Below the pieces are notes generated by a model. The model did not search any database, was not told the origin of the DNA, and worked only from the letters and a program-made list of their open reading frames with translations. From positions 62,001 through 126,000 of the forward strand of contig JAMDDV010000001.1 of NCBI GenBank assembly GCA_023488455.1: a DNA stretch of 64,000 bases, written 5' to 3'. Each line of letters opens with the position of its first letter. The stretch's first letter is position 1. The translations under genes were made by a program, and so were the position numbers. Below, piece by piece: positions 39,714 to 48,894 of this stretch. This DNA is from Actinomycetota bacterium (GTDB taxonomy: Bacteria > Actinomycetota > Humimicrobiia > Hakubellales > JAMDDV01).

Positions 39714-41994
39714 ATTCTGCTTCTATTATAAAAAAAAGATTATTATTCTGTTATTAAGTTTAGCTTCTCTAATCACCTCCATTGTTCTTTCATCAATTTT
39801 TTCGTATTTTGGAGCTATAGCTGTAACCCTTTTCATCTTAAATCTCATATTACTTCAATATCTTGATCTGGAATACAGATGGGCTATAGGCATAGCCTTG
39901 CTCTTATTAGCAGTTTGTCCATTTTTGCTTATTGCTAAGAAAGAAAATATAGCTGAGGCTTTTGCCAATTATACATATGGATATTTAGTATTTGGTCTTC
40001 TCTTTATTCTCATAGATAAGCTTAGAGAAAGGGTAAAAGAAAAGAATAGATTTGTTATTTTCAAAAAAATTATGCTTAGTTTGATATTCTTTTCGCTATT
40101 GTTTTCTAATTATCTAATATTCCCTCTGATCTTACCCGAGTATAAGTCTATTCAACCCTTTGAGTTATATACTTCATTGATAATTCCAAGGGCTTATAAG
40201 TGGCTTAAAAATCAGCCACATAATTTCATAATTGCTGAATATCCTCTCTTAGATGAAAAGGGAGAAATATATTCTGATTATATATATATGCAAAAGATTC
40301 ATGGGAAGAATCTATTTAATCTTTTACTAAGGGATAAAGAAAAATCAAAATTGCTTCTTGAAAGTGGATTCGAAAAAAATATAAATGAGTTTATCAACGG
40401 CTTAGGTAGTAAAAAAATGGCAGAGATGCTTGGTTATTATGGTGTAAGGTATTTGCTTTTGCATAAAGATAAAATTGGGGTTGAGTTAAGCAAAGAAGCG
40501 AAAAATAAGTTAGATGGATTTAAATTAGTGTACTCAGATGAAAAGTCAGATATTTTTGAAATAGATGAAAGTTTACAAAAACCAACAATTTATCCCATTA
40601 ACAACATTAGATATTTTTCCAGAAGTCTTGGGCTTTTATATATTCCGGAAAGCCTTAAAGCTATTGAATTTAAGGATAACAAAACAAAAGGAACATTTAA
40701 TTATTTTCCCACTGGAGATGAAGTTAAAGATAATGAGGTTTTAAACATTTCAAATGAAGTCATAGTACCCATTGATATCTCATATGATGTTTTAGATAGT
40801 GTTAATGGGAATGAAGGTGTTTTATATGGCGATCTCAATCTTGTTCCATCGCAAATGAAGAGTAAAAGTGCCTATTCTATACCACTTTATGTGTTTAACG
40901 CTGGTTCGAGAACCTGGCCAAATAAGCAAGAAGAAAATAGTGTTCATTTGAGTTACCATTGGTTAGATGTTAATACCAAGGATGTGGTCGTTTTTGATGG
41001 AGTAAGGACAAATTTGCCGCGCAGCATAATACCCGGTGAGGTAGTTAGGGTAGATGTTGAAGTAAAAACACCAGAGGAACCAGGAGATTATATTTTACAG
41101 TTTGATTTGGTAAGGGAAAAGGAATATTGGTTTTCTTGGAAAGGAGTAAAACCATTATCAAAAGATGTGAAGGTAGTTTCAAACCAAGAGGCTGAAGATG
41201 TTGTTTTTTTAGATCAAGAGGAAGATAAAAATAACATAATTAATCCAGAAGAAGCCATTCCAGAATATTTTGAATTTAATAAAAGAAACTATTCTGTTGC
41301 CTATTCTTTTAGCATCATTAAGGAGGGGGAGTATTCTTTTTATCTCTTAAAATCTTCCCCTCCCGATATGAAAGAAATAAGATTTAGCTTAGACGGGAAA
41401 GGATGGATAGATAGTTATATTGATATTTTAAACTACTTTCAAGAGGCATCTGATTCCGAGGACCCTTTTTCTCAAGAGACTTCAACGTTAAACAATAATA
41501 GTAAATATATTATTAAACTTTTAGATGTTTACCTTAATAAAGGAAATCATCAAATTGTCTTTTTTGACAGCCGTTTCTTTCTAGATAGATATAGATTTAA
41601 GGATAGTGACTTTTTAGTCTTACAGAATTTAAAATCTGCTAATAAAGACATTAGTAGTAGTATAAATATCCAATCAGGAACCGCAAGTTCTAATGAATAT
41701 AAAATAGAAATAAATACTAACTATCCATTTCCTCTAGCTATAAATGAGGTCTATCATAAGACATTAGAGGCTTATTATACAGATGGAAAGAAAATTGACA
41801 TATTTTCTAATCCTGGATATTCGATTTTATATTTTGATAAAGTTGGAAAATATGATGTGATAATAAAATTTAGTAAAGATAAAATTATAGAGACAGGTAA
41901 GGAAATTTATTTCTTTTGGGCTATTTTCATTTTATGTATTGTTTTTACTATAATTGTATGGGGGAAGCCAAATTTTGAAAAATACCATACCTAA
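39697..41994 (+). CDS. Large membrane protein with extracytoplasmic region and NBR1-like Ig domain (GT-C-like remnant)
   Basis: A 765-residue protein (ATG at 39697; a TTG at 39676 adds seven residues). About five transmembrane helices lie in residues 10-140. The following region (IPRAYKWLKNQPHNFIIAEY, and GVRYLLLHKDK) is the extracytoplasmic part seen after the membrane core of GT-C-type integral transferases, but the usual 10-12 helix core is shortened. An NBR1-like Ig domain covers about 385-495 (FNAGSRTW, HLSYHWLD, IPGEVV, EPGDYILQFDLVREKEYWFSW). A C-terminal helix is at about 735-757. Very AT-rich. Function not known; polymer handling outside the membrane is inferred. Confidence 0.7.
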   Translation: MLRISEFCFYYKKKIIILLLSLASLITSIVLSSIFSYFGAIAVTLFILNLILLQYLDLEYRWAIGIALLLLAVCPFLLIAKKENIAEAFANYTYGYLVFGLLFILIDKLRERVKEKNRFVIFKKIMLSLIFFSLLFSNYLIFPLILPEYKSIQPFELYTSLIIPRAYKWLKNQPHNFIIAEYPLLDEKGEIYSDYIYMQKIHGKNLFNLLLRDKEKSKLLLESGFEKNINEFINGLGSKKMAEMLGYYGVRYLLLHKDKIGVELSKEAKNKLDGFKLVYSDEKSDIFEIDESLQKPTIYPINNIRYFSRSLGLLYIPESLKAIEFKDNKTKGTFNYFPTGDEVKDNEVLNISNEVIVPIDISYDVLDSVNGNEGVLYGDLNLVPSQMKSKSAYSIPLYVFNAGSRTWPNKQEENSVHLSYHWLDVNTKDVVVFDGVRTNLPRSIIPGEVVRVDVEVKTPEEPGDYILQFDLVREKEYWFSWKGVKPLSKDVKVVSNQEAEDVVFLDQEEDKNNIINPEEAIPEYFEFNKRNYSVAYSFSIIKEGEYSFYLLKSSPPDMKEIRFSLDGKGWIDSYIDILNYFQEASDSEDPFSQETSTLNNNSKYIIKLLDVYLNKGNHQIVFFDSRFFLDRYRFKDSDFLVLQNLKSANKDISSSINIQSGTASSNEYKIEINTNYPFPLAINEVYHKTLEAYYTDGKKIDIFSNPGYSILYFDKVGKYDVIIKFSKDKIIETGKEIYFFWAIFILCIVFTIIVWGKPNFEKYHT

Positions 41995-42002
41995 AGAAAA
42001 AA

Positions 42003-42740
42003 TTGTTAACTAATAACAAAAAAATTTCAATAATAGTTCCGGCTTATAATGAAGAAAATTCCATAGTTTCCTGCGTTGCAGAGATAGAAAAGACAATGGA
42101 AAAGGGGGGTAAAAATTATGAAATTGTAATTGTAGATGATGGTAGTACAGATAAAACTCATTTAAATGTAATAACAAGCTTTAGTAAAGATGAGCATGTT
42201 AAAATCTCATCATACCAACCAAATAAAGGTAAAGGTTATGCAATAATGCAGGGCTTTAGCCTCTGCGCTGGAGAGCTTATAGCTTTTATAGATGCGGACA
42301 TGGATCTTCACCCTTTGCATCTTTTATTGCTTATGGAATATTTAGAATTAAAGGACGCAGACGTAGTAATTGGCTCTAAAAGACATCCTGATTCCGCGCT
42401 TAATTATCCATGGATTAGAAAGCTATATAGTAATGTCTATTTTTATTTGATTAAAATTATTTTTGGCTTGCCTGTTAGGGATACTCAAACTGGAGTTAAA
42501 CTTTTTAAAAGGGAAGTACTTGAGAACATACTTCCAGATTTAAAAACTAATAAGTTTGCATTTGATTTGGAGCTTTTGGTATTAGCTCATGATAGAGGTT
42601 ATAAATTGGCCGAGGCTCCCATTAAGTTAGCTTTTAGTAAAGCTTATTTAGGTAGGATAAAGCCAAGGGATATTTTTAACATTTTCAATGATACTTTAAA
42701 AATATATTTTAGATTAAAAAAACTAAAGAAATTAGAATAA
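42003..42740 (+). CDS. GT2-family glycosyltransferase (polyprenyl-phosphate sugar synthase-like)
   Basis: A 245-residue GT-A enzyme without transmembrane helices: ISIIVPAYNEENSI, VDDGSTDKT, IDADMDLHP and DTQTGVKLFKREVL. The length and motifs match dolichol/polyprenyl-phosphate mannose or glucose synthases (DPM1 type), which make lipid-linked donors for GT-C enzymes. That fits the GT-C-like membrane genes here. TTG start; 2 bp to the next gene. Confidence 0.85.
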   Translation: MLTNNKKISIIVPAYNEENSIVSCVAEIEKTMEKGGKNYEIVIVDDGSTDKTHLNVITSFSKDEHVKISSYQPNKGKGYAIMQGFSLCAGELIAFIDADMDLHPLHLLLLMEYLELKDADVVIGSKRHPDSALNYPWIRKLYSNVYFYLIKIIFGLPVRDTQTGVKLFKREVLENILPDLKTNKFAFDLELLVLAHDRGYKLAEAPIKLAFSKAYLGRIKPRDIFNIFNDTLKIYFRLKKLKKLE

Positions 42741-42742
42741 GC

Positions 42743-43717
42743 ATGCAAAAAGAAAAAGATGGAAATATCATATTTTCTATAATCATTCCATTTAAAGAAT
42801 ATAATAAATACCTATTTGAGACTATTGAATATATAAAAAATCAAACATATAAAAATTTTGAGTTAATTTTGCTTCCTGATTATAAAAGTGTTAGTAAAAG
42901 TGGTGGAATTATTGAAATACCAACTGGACATTTAAAACCTGCTGATAAGAGGGATATTGGTGCTAAAAGTGCTCAAGGCGAGTTTTTAGCATTTATGGAT
43001 GATGATGCATATCCGAATAAAAAATGGCTCGAGAGATCACTTGAATATTTTAAAGATCCTGATATAGCAATGGTCTGTGGTCCAAGCCTTACTCCCCAAA
43101 ATGATTCCCCAAAGCAGTTAGCTAGTGGTAAATTATATGAGTCTTTTATTGTAAGTGGGAAATTTACTTATAGATATAAACTTGGGAAACCAAGGTTTGT
43201 TGATGATTTTCCTTCAAGCAATATGATAGTTAGGAAGTCCATCTTTCAGGAACTTGGAGGCTTTACAACAAAGTATTGGCCAGGTGAAGATACAAAGTTG
43301 TGCTTGGACATAGTCCATAAATTAAGAAAGAAAATCTTATACTCACCAGAACTTTATTCGTATCATCATAGGAGAAAGGTTTTTATACCCCACTTGAAAC
43401 AAATATTTTCTTATGCTAGGCACAGGGGGTTTTTCGTTAAAAAATTTCCCCAAACTTCGAGAAATTTTGTTTATTTTATTCCATTGATATTTATTTTTAT
43501 CTTTATTGTGTTCCCAACTCTGGCACTAATAGACAAAATGTTTTTATGGATTTACGTATTTATGATTTTAATGTATTTAGCCATTGTATCTTTTGCTAGC
43601 ATTAATGTTCGTAGTTTAAATCTATTTGGCTATGTCTTTGTAGGAATAATCTTGACTCATTTTACCTACGGTATTGGTTTTTTAAAAGGATTGATTGCGA
43701 AAGACTTTGATTACTAA
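42743..43717 (+). CDS. GT2-family glycosyltransferase with C-terminal membrane helices
   Basis: A 324-residue enzyme: FSIIIPFKEYNKYLFETIEY, a conserved DKRDIGAKSAQGEF block, FMDDDAYPNKKWLE as the DXD region and PGEDTKLCLDI. Three transmembrane helices occupy about 240-320. The stop overlaps the next ATG by one base. Donor unknown. Confidence 0.85.
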   Translation: MQKEKDGNIIFSIIIPFKEYNKYLFETIEYIKNQTYKNFELILLPDYKSVSKSGGIIEIPTGHLKPADKRDIGAKSAQGEFLAFMDDDAYPNKKWLERSLEYFKDPDIAMVCGPSLTPQNDSPKQLASGKLYESFIVSGKFTYRYKLGKPRFVDDFPSSNMIVRKSIFQELGGFTTKYWPGEDTKLCLDIVHKLRKKILYSPELYSYHHRRKVFIPHLKQIFSYARHRGFFVKKFPQTSRNFVYFIPLIFIFIFIVFPTLALIDKMFLWIYVFMILMYLAIVSFASINVRSLNLFGYVFVGIILTHFTYGIGFLKGLIAKDFDY

Positions 43718-45168
43718 TGAAGATCATAATATCTTATCCACCGCTTAAAGGATATGGGTGCCCACTTTTAGGTCAAAATAGACAATTTCAGTGGTTTTCA
43801 AACCCGACTTATATATATCCAGTTGTACCAGCTTCGGCAGCTACTCTTCTAAAACAAGCAGGTTATGATGTGATTTGGAATGATGCTATAGCAGAGAATT
43901 GGGATTATCAAAAATACCAGCAATTCCTATTAAAAGAGAAGCCAGATTTAATAGCTATTGAAACTAAGACACCAGTTATTAAACAACATTGGGCAATAAT
44001 TGATGACATAAAAAGATTAATGCCTGATTTAAAAGTAGTTCTTTTTGGCGACCATGTTACTGCTTTCTCACAGGAGTCTTTGCATAACTCCAAAGTTGAC
44101 TACGTGCTGATGGGTGGTGATTATGATTTTCTTTTATTGAATTTATGTAATTACCTTGAGAAAGGCGTTGATTTAGAACCAGGCATATGGTTTAGAGCAA
44201 ATGGTGAGATAAAAAATACTGGGAATTTTGTTCTAAATCATGATCTAGGTAGCCTTCCTTTTATAGATCGAGATCTTACTAAATGGAAACTCTATGCTTA
44301 TAAAAATGGCAATTTCAAAAGAACTCCAGGTACTTACATTATGGCGGGCAGAGATTGTTGGCATAGAGTAAATGGTGGTTGCACTTTTTGTAGTTGGACG
44401 ACTCTCTTTCCCACTTGGAGGGCTAAGAAACCAGAGTTGCTCGTGGATGAGATCGGCTTTTTAATAGACAATTATGGAGTTAAAACTGTATTTGATGACA
44501 CAGGGACATTTATTGTCGGAGATCAGCTTAGAAAGTTCTGCAGGCTAATGATAAAGAGAGGTTACAACAGAATGATTGACTTCAGTTGTAATATGAGGTT
44601 TGGAGCTTGTAGTTTTGATGACTATAGACTAATGAAAAAGGCAGGTTTTAGAATGCTTTTATTTGGTTTGGAATCGGCTAATCAAGAAACTTTGGATAAG
44701 ATTAATAAAAATTTGAAAGTAGAACAAATAACAGATTCTTGTAAGCAAGCCAAGAAGGCCGGCCTAGAGCCCCACGTTACAATAATGCTAGGTTATCCTT
44801 GGGAAAGTAAAGAAGAGGCTTTGAAAACCGTTGAGTTGGGAAGAAATTTATTAAGAGAGGGCTATGCCGATACATTACAAGCCACTTTGATTGTTCCGTA
44901 TCCAGGTACTGCTTTGTTTAAAGAAGCCAAAGAAAAAGGTTGGTTAAAAACTTTAAATTGGGATAGGTATGATATGCGTAAGTCTGTTTTGAAAACCAAG
45001 ATGAAAGATGATGAATTAATGAAATTAGTCCAAGAAATTTATAAAGTTGCTTTTGATCCAAGGTTTATTATTAAAAGGTTGATTAGCATAAGAAGCTTGG
45101 ACGATGTAAAGTTCATCTCAATGGCAGGCAAAAAAGTCTTAGGGCATCTTAAAGATTTTCAGAAGTAA
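43717..45168 (+). CDS. B12-binding radical SAM protein with CX7CX2C cluster motif
   Basis: A 483-residue protein with an N-terminal B12-binding-like domain (about 1-150), a radical SAM barrel and a helical C-terminus. The cluster-binding cysteines read C214-WHRVNGG-C222-TF-C225, that is CX7CX2C in place of CX3CX2C. VFDDTGTFIV and FGLESANQETLDKINK are normal barrel motifs, so the rest of the fold is standard. The C-terminal 38 residues are homologous to a relic at 45481-45624. A methyl transfer or ring-forming reaction on a glycan or lipid is inferred from the class. Confidence 0.85.
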   Translation: MKIIISYPPLKGYGCPLLGQNRQFQWFSNPTYIYPVVPASAATLLKQAGYDVIWNDAIAENWDYQKYQQFLLKEKPDLIAIETKTPVIKQHWAIIDDIKRLMPDLKVVLFGDHVTAFSQESLHNSKVDYVLMGGDYDFLLLNLCNYLEKGVDLEPGIWFRANGEIKNTGNFVLNHDLGSLPFIDRDLTKWKLYAYKNGNFKRTPGTYIMAGRDCWHRVNGGCTFCSWTTLFPTWRAKKPELLVDEIGFLIDNYGVKTVFDDTGTFIVGDQLRKFCRLMIKRGYNRMIDFSCNMRFGACSFDDYRLMKKAGFRMLLFGLESANQETLDKINKNLKVEQITDSCKQAKKAGLEPHVTIMLGYPWESKEEALKTVELGRNLLREGYADTLQATLIVPYPGTALFKEAKEKGWLKTLNWDRYDMRKSVLKTKMKDDELMKLVQEIYKVAFDPRFIIKRLISIRSLDDVKFISMAGKKVLGHLKDFQK

Positions 45169-45220
45169 ACATCCTTGTTTCAAGAGGATAACAAAATTTA
45201 TATATTGAAATAGGAATTAA

Positions 45221-45484
45221 ATGAGAAGGCGAAATAAGAAAGGACAATTTGCCCCTACAGTTTTAACTGAAAGTAATAGAGAGGAGATAATATTTAAATA
45301 TAAAAAAGGTTTTGGACTCAAGAAACTCGCAAGCTCCTATCACACTGCAGATGATAGGTTAAAAAAGCATTTGTATTTACATAACTGGCAAAATCTAAAT
45401 AAATTTAAAGAGATTGGTTTTAGCTTGTCTCGCAAACAGGGAAAAGTAATTATCAGTTTAAGCAGCTATAGATACACCAAATGA
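45221..45484 (+). CDS. Small HTH-like basic protein
   Basis: An 87-residue basic protein. RRRNKKGQFAP at the start recalls the N-terminal arms of homing-endonuclease-associated DNA-binding segments, and NREEIIFKYKKGFGLKKLAS with YHTADDRLKKHLYLHNW reads as a resolvase-like helix-turn-helix. No nuclease motif is present. It sits between a live radical SAM gene and the tail of a lost one, so it may be the residue of the event that replaced that gene. Its stop overlaps the relic's ATG. Confidence 0.5.
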   Translation: MRRRNKKGQFAPTVLTESNREEIIFKYKKGFGLKKLASSYHTADDRLKKHLYLHNWQNLNKFKEIGFSLSRKQGKVIISLSSYRYTK

Positions 45485-45624
45485 AGATTAGTAGTTGCTA
45501 TATCGCTCCCAGATTTATAACCAGAAAAATAGTTGTTTATGTTAGAGAGTTAGATAATCTTAAATTTCTCTGGCGAGCAGGAAAGGCCGTTGTTGGTCAC
45601 TTAATGGATTTTGGAAGAAGATGA
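45481..45624 (+). pseudogene. 3'-terminal relic of a radical SAM gene
   Basis: A 47-codon frame whose residues APRFITRKIVVYVRELDNL and AGKAVVGHLMDF align with the C-terminus of the radical SAM protein at 43717-45168 (DPRFIIKRLISIRSLDD and AGKKVLGHLKDF), about half identical. No upstream domain remains. It overlaps the previous stop and the next start as ATGA at both ends, so it is still translated in line with its neighbours. Confidence 0.75.
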
Positions 45625-46628
45625 TATCTAAAGGTTTACCATCTATTTCTATTCTCATCCCCACTTTAAATGCGGGTAATGTTTTAGGGAGCTGTTTGAG
45701 ATCGATTGCCAATCAGAGTTATCCAAAAGAAAAAATTGAAGTTATTGTCGCTGACGGTGGGTCGACTGATGATACCTTACAAATTGTTAAAAAATATGAA
45801 GCCAAGATTTATAAAAATCCTTTAAAAACTGGTGAAGCAGGGAAGGCAGTTGCCTTGAAGTATGCAAGAAATGAACTTATTGCTTTTGTAGATTCAGATA
45901 ATATCCTGCCTCAATCTGGTTGGCTAAAGAGAATGGTAGTACCTTTTTTGGATGAAGAGATAATTGCAAGTGAACCTCTTTATTACAGCTATAGGAAGGA
46001 AGATGGTTATATAACAAGATATTGTGCCCTTATTGGGATGAACGATCCCCTTTGCTTATTCCTGGGTAATTACGACCGCTATTGCTATATAACAGATAAG
46101 TGGACCGAGGTTAAGGTTGAGCAGGAGCAGAAGGATGGTTATCTAAAGGTTAGACTTAATGAAAGAGAGTTGCCAACCATAGGAGCCAATGGCTTTCTTG
46201 TACGGAGAGCACTGTTAGAAAAGTGCGCCATTGAGGATTACCTTTTTGATATAGATGTGGTGTACGATTTAGTAAAACAAGGCCATGATAAGTTTGCGAA
46301 AGTCAGAATTGGAATTGTCCATCTTTTCTCTGGATCTATTAGCGCATTTATAAGAAAACAAAGGAGAAGAATCAAAGATTACGCTTATTATAAGAAGCTT
46401 AACTTGCGGGAGTATCCTTGGGGTTCTTTAAGCAAGATCAAGCTATTAAAATTTATTTTATATACTCTTCTAGTAGTTCCATTGTTAGTTCAAGTGATTA
46501 AGGGCTACTCAAGAAAGAAGGACAGAGCCTGGCTATTCCACATTGCTGCCTGCTGGATAACACTAGTGGTGTATTCTTTTGAAGTAATGAGGCACAATGT
46601 ATTTGGAACAAGAGGTAGGAACAGCTGA
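45621..46628 (+). CDS. GT2-family glycosyltransferase
   Basis: A 335-residue GT-A enzyme: ISILIPTLNAGNVLGSCLRS, VADGGSTDDT, VDSDNILPQSGWL as the DXD region, and NGFLVRRALLE. About two C-terminal hydrophobic segments (about 277-320) suggest membrane association. Its ATG overlaps the radical SAM relic's stop. It ends the AT-rich block. Confidence 0.87.
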   Translation: MISKGLPSISILIPTLNAGNVLGSCLRSIANQSYPKEKIEVIVADGGSTDDTLQIVKKYEAKIYKNPLKTGEAGKAVALKYARNELIAFVDSDNILPQSGWLKRMVVPFLDEEIIASEPLYYSYRKEDGYITRYCALIGMNDPLCLFLGNYDRYCYITDKWTEVKVEQEQKDGYLKVRLNERELPTIGANGFLVRRALLEKCAIEDYLFDIDVVYDLVKQGHDKFAKVRIGIVHLFSGSISAFIRKQRRRIKDYAYYKKLNLREYPWGSLSKIKLLKFILYTLLVVPLLVQVIKGYSRKKDRAWLFHIAACWITLVVYSFEVMRHNVFGTRGRNS

Positions 46629-46694
46629 TTACCGATTATCTTTTTGGCTCATTCTGGATAAGTTATAATTAATTTATAGGGTGAAGTAAATTTC

Positions 46695-46892
46695 ATGAAA
46701 CGTGATTCACTGGAAATATTGATCTGCCCGATGTTTAAGGGATTTTCCTTGTTTATCAGAGGAGAGAAGAGATCATGAGAAATCAAGAAGAATGAAATTA
46801 TCTGTAATAAGTGTAGCTATATATACGTGATATTTGATAGGATTCCTTATCTTATAGTGGAAGAAGAAATTACGAAAGGAGAAAAAGCGTGA
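46695..46892 (+). pseudogene. Frameshifted Trm112-like zinc-ribbon gene
   Basis: From the ATG at 46695 the frame reads MKRDSLEILICPMFKGFSLF, the opening of Trm112-type small proteins (normally LEILVCPVCKG), then stops. A shifted frame continues KKNEIICNKCSYIYVIFDRI PYLI and ends at 46892, matching the second half (CxxCG.xYPI.dgIPyLL). One CPxC cysteine is also lost. Trm112-like proteins partner methyltransferases. Its last codon overlaps the GTG of the next epimerase (GTGA), so it was once coupled to it. Confidence 0.7.
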
Positions 46893-47836
46893 GGCGGAGG
46901 GTTCTGGTCACTGGAGGAGCTGGTTTCATTGGCTCTCACATGACAGATCGTCTAATAGATCTGGGATATAAAGTTATCGTTTTGGATAATCTGTCAACAG
47001 GTTTTATTGAGAATGTTAATGAGAAAGCTGTATTTATTAAGGGGGATGTTCGTAATAAGGAGGATGTTAAGGCGGCATTTGACTATGGTCCAGACATTAT
47101 TTTTCACATAGCAGGGCAGGCTTCTACCATCAAGTCCTTTGACGATCCCGAAGCGGATCTGGCAGTTAATGTAAACGGTACTATTAATGTTGTTGAAGAA
47201 TGTCTTGCACGAAAAGTTACAAGGCTCCACTATGCTAGCTCAATGACGGTCTACGGCGAACCCGAGGTTCTTCCAACACCGGAGAACGTTGCCTGCAAAC
47301 CAATTTCTTATTATGGAATCACTAAGTTCGCTGCCGAGCGGTATGTCCATGCCACGGGAGAAAGAATTGATCTCGATTTTCCTTTTAATGTTACGTCATT
47401 CAGAATGTTTAATGTCTATGGGTCTCGTCAGAGCCTATCTAATCCTTATCAGGGAGTTGTCACCATATTTATTGCAAATATCATGAACAAAGAGCCGATT
47501 ACAATTTTTGGTGACGGTGAACAATCAAGAGACTTTGTCCACATAAACGACATGGTGGACGTCTGGATAACTTCGATAGACAATGAAAAGACCTTTGGTG
47601 AAGTATTTAACATAGGGACTTCTACAAAAATCACAGTTAATTCTCTGGTTGATATCATTATGGAAGCATTTGGTCACAGCAGAAAAGATTATGAGGTGAT
47701 TTACGATAGGGCTCGCCCAGGAGACCAGCGACACATGCAAGCTGACATTTCCAAAGCAAAAAAACTAATTCCCTGGAACCCCAAGGTGAACTTTGAAGAG
47801 GGAATGAAGGAAACAATCCAGTGGGCGATAGGTTAG
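46889..47836 (+). CDS. NAD-dependent sugar epimerase (GalE-like SDR)
   Basis: A 315-residue extended SDR with TGGAGFIG (8-15), ASSMTVYG and the YYGITK YxxxK motif. GDGEQSRDFVHINDMVD and RPGDQRHMQADISKAKK are typical of UDP-glucose 4-epimerases and their relatives. GTG start within the end of the Trm112-like relic; AAAGGAG just upstream. The next epimerase begins 17 bp after its stop. Confidence 0.85.
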   Translation: MRRRVLVTGGAGFIGSHMTDRLIDLGYKVIVLDNLSTGFIENVNEKAVFIKGDVRNKEDVKAAFDYGPDIIFHIAGQASTIKSFDDPEADLAVNVNGTINVVEECLARKVTRLHYASSMTVYGEPEVLPTPENVACKPISYYGITKFAAERYVHATGERIDLDFPFNVTSFRMFNVYGSRQSLSNPYQGVVTIFIANIMNKEPITIFGDGEQSRDFVHINDMVDVWITSIDNEKTFGEVFNIGTSTKITVNSLVDIIMEAFGHSRKDYEVIYDRARPGDQRHMQADISKAKKLIPWNPKVNFEEGMKETIQWAIG

Positions 47837-47853
47837 AGCAAGGGAGTCGCCAG

Positions 47854-48894
47854 TTGAAGATTCTTGTAACGGGTGGGGCTGGATTCATTGGTTCAAATGT
47901 GGCTGAATATTATGCTCAAAAGGGCAATGGTGTAATTGTCTATGACAATCTTAGCCGGGCTGAGCTTCTTGACAGTGACGATAGAAACGCTGATTACAAT
48001 TGGAATTATCTGAAAAAATACAAAAATGTGAATTTAGTGAAAGCTGATGTCTGTGACAAAGATCATCTTGAGACTACAGCGAGAGACGTGAATGCCATCG
48101 TTCATACTGCTGCTCAGACGGCGGTTACTACATCTGTTGTGGATCCCCAAACTGATTTTATGGTTAACGCATTAGGAACGCTTAATGTGCTTGAAGCGGC
48201 GCGGAAGGCAAAGACGAGACCGAAAATAATCTATTGTTCGACAAATAAAGTTTATGGGGATAATGTCAATCGAATTGAGATAGTAGAAAAAGAAAATCGG
48301 TATGAGTTTGTGGAGGAATTCAGGAACGGTGTTCCTGAGTCGTTCAACATTGACATTTGCGAGCACACACCTTATGGGTGCTCAAAACTCACTGGTGACC
48401 TCTACGTTCAAGATTATGGGCATCTCTATGGACTGACGACCGGTGTTTTCAGGATGTCCTGTATATATGGGACCAGACAGTTTGGGGTGGAGGATCAAGG
48501 CTGGGTAGCTCACTTTGCTATTTCAGTTCTTACGGGGAAACCTATAACAATTTTTGGGGACGGAAAACAAGTTCGCGATGTTTTGCACGTCTCTGATTTA
48601 GTGACTGCATTTGACCGCTTTCTTCAGAATCAGAACCAATCTCAAGTTTTCAATATGGGTGGTGGTCCAGAGAACACTCTTTCCCTTTTAGAACTTATTG
48701 AAATGCTGGAGAAAAGCACTGGCAAGAAAGCTAATTTGAGCTACAAGGACTGGCGTCCTTCCGACCAGAAAGTCTATATCTCTGACATTTCGAAAGCAAG
48801 AGAAGTTTTAAAGTGGAGGCCCACGATCGGCCCTCTTAATGGAGTTCGGCATTTGATTAGGTGGATTCGCGATAATGAAGCTATCTTCTCTTAA
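47854..48894 (+). CDS. CDP-paratose 2-epimerase-like SDR
   Basis: A 346-residue extended SDR from the TTG at 47854 (GGGAG eight bases before); a GTG at 47821 lies inside the previous gene. TGGAGFIGSN opens it. STNKVYG in place of the usual STxxVYG, YGCSKLTGDLYVQDYG and FRMSCIYGTRQFGVEDQGWV are the blocks of CDP-paratose/tyvelose 2-epimerases. It would act at C2 of a CDP- or related dideoxy sugar. None of the upstream CDP-sugar genes are in the window. Its end overlaps the next methyltransferase by 20 nt. Confidence 0.8.
   Translation: MKILVTGGAGFIGSNVAEYYAQKGNGVIVYDNLSRAELLDSDDRNADYNWNYLKKYKNVNLVKADVCDKDHLETTARDVNAIVHTAAQTAVTTSVVDPQTDFMVNALGTLNVLEAARKAKTRPKIIYCSTNKVYGDNVNRIEIVEKENRYEFVEEFRNGVPESFNIDICEHTPYGCSKLTGDLYVQDYGHLYGLTTGVFRMSCIYGTRQFGVEDQGWVAHFAISVLTGKPITIFGDGKQVRDVLHVSDLVTAFDRFLQNQNQSQVFNMGGGPENTLSLLELIEMLEKSTGKKANLSYKDWRPSDQKVYISDISKAREVLKWRPTIGPLNGVRHLIRWIRDNEAIFS

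Noticed and set aside
45221..45484. Homing endonuclease
   Set aside because: Only a short DNA-binding-like segment is present; no LAGLIDADG, GIY-YIG or HNH motif.
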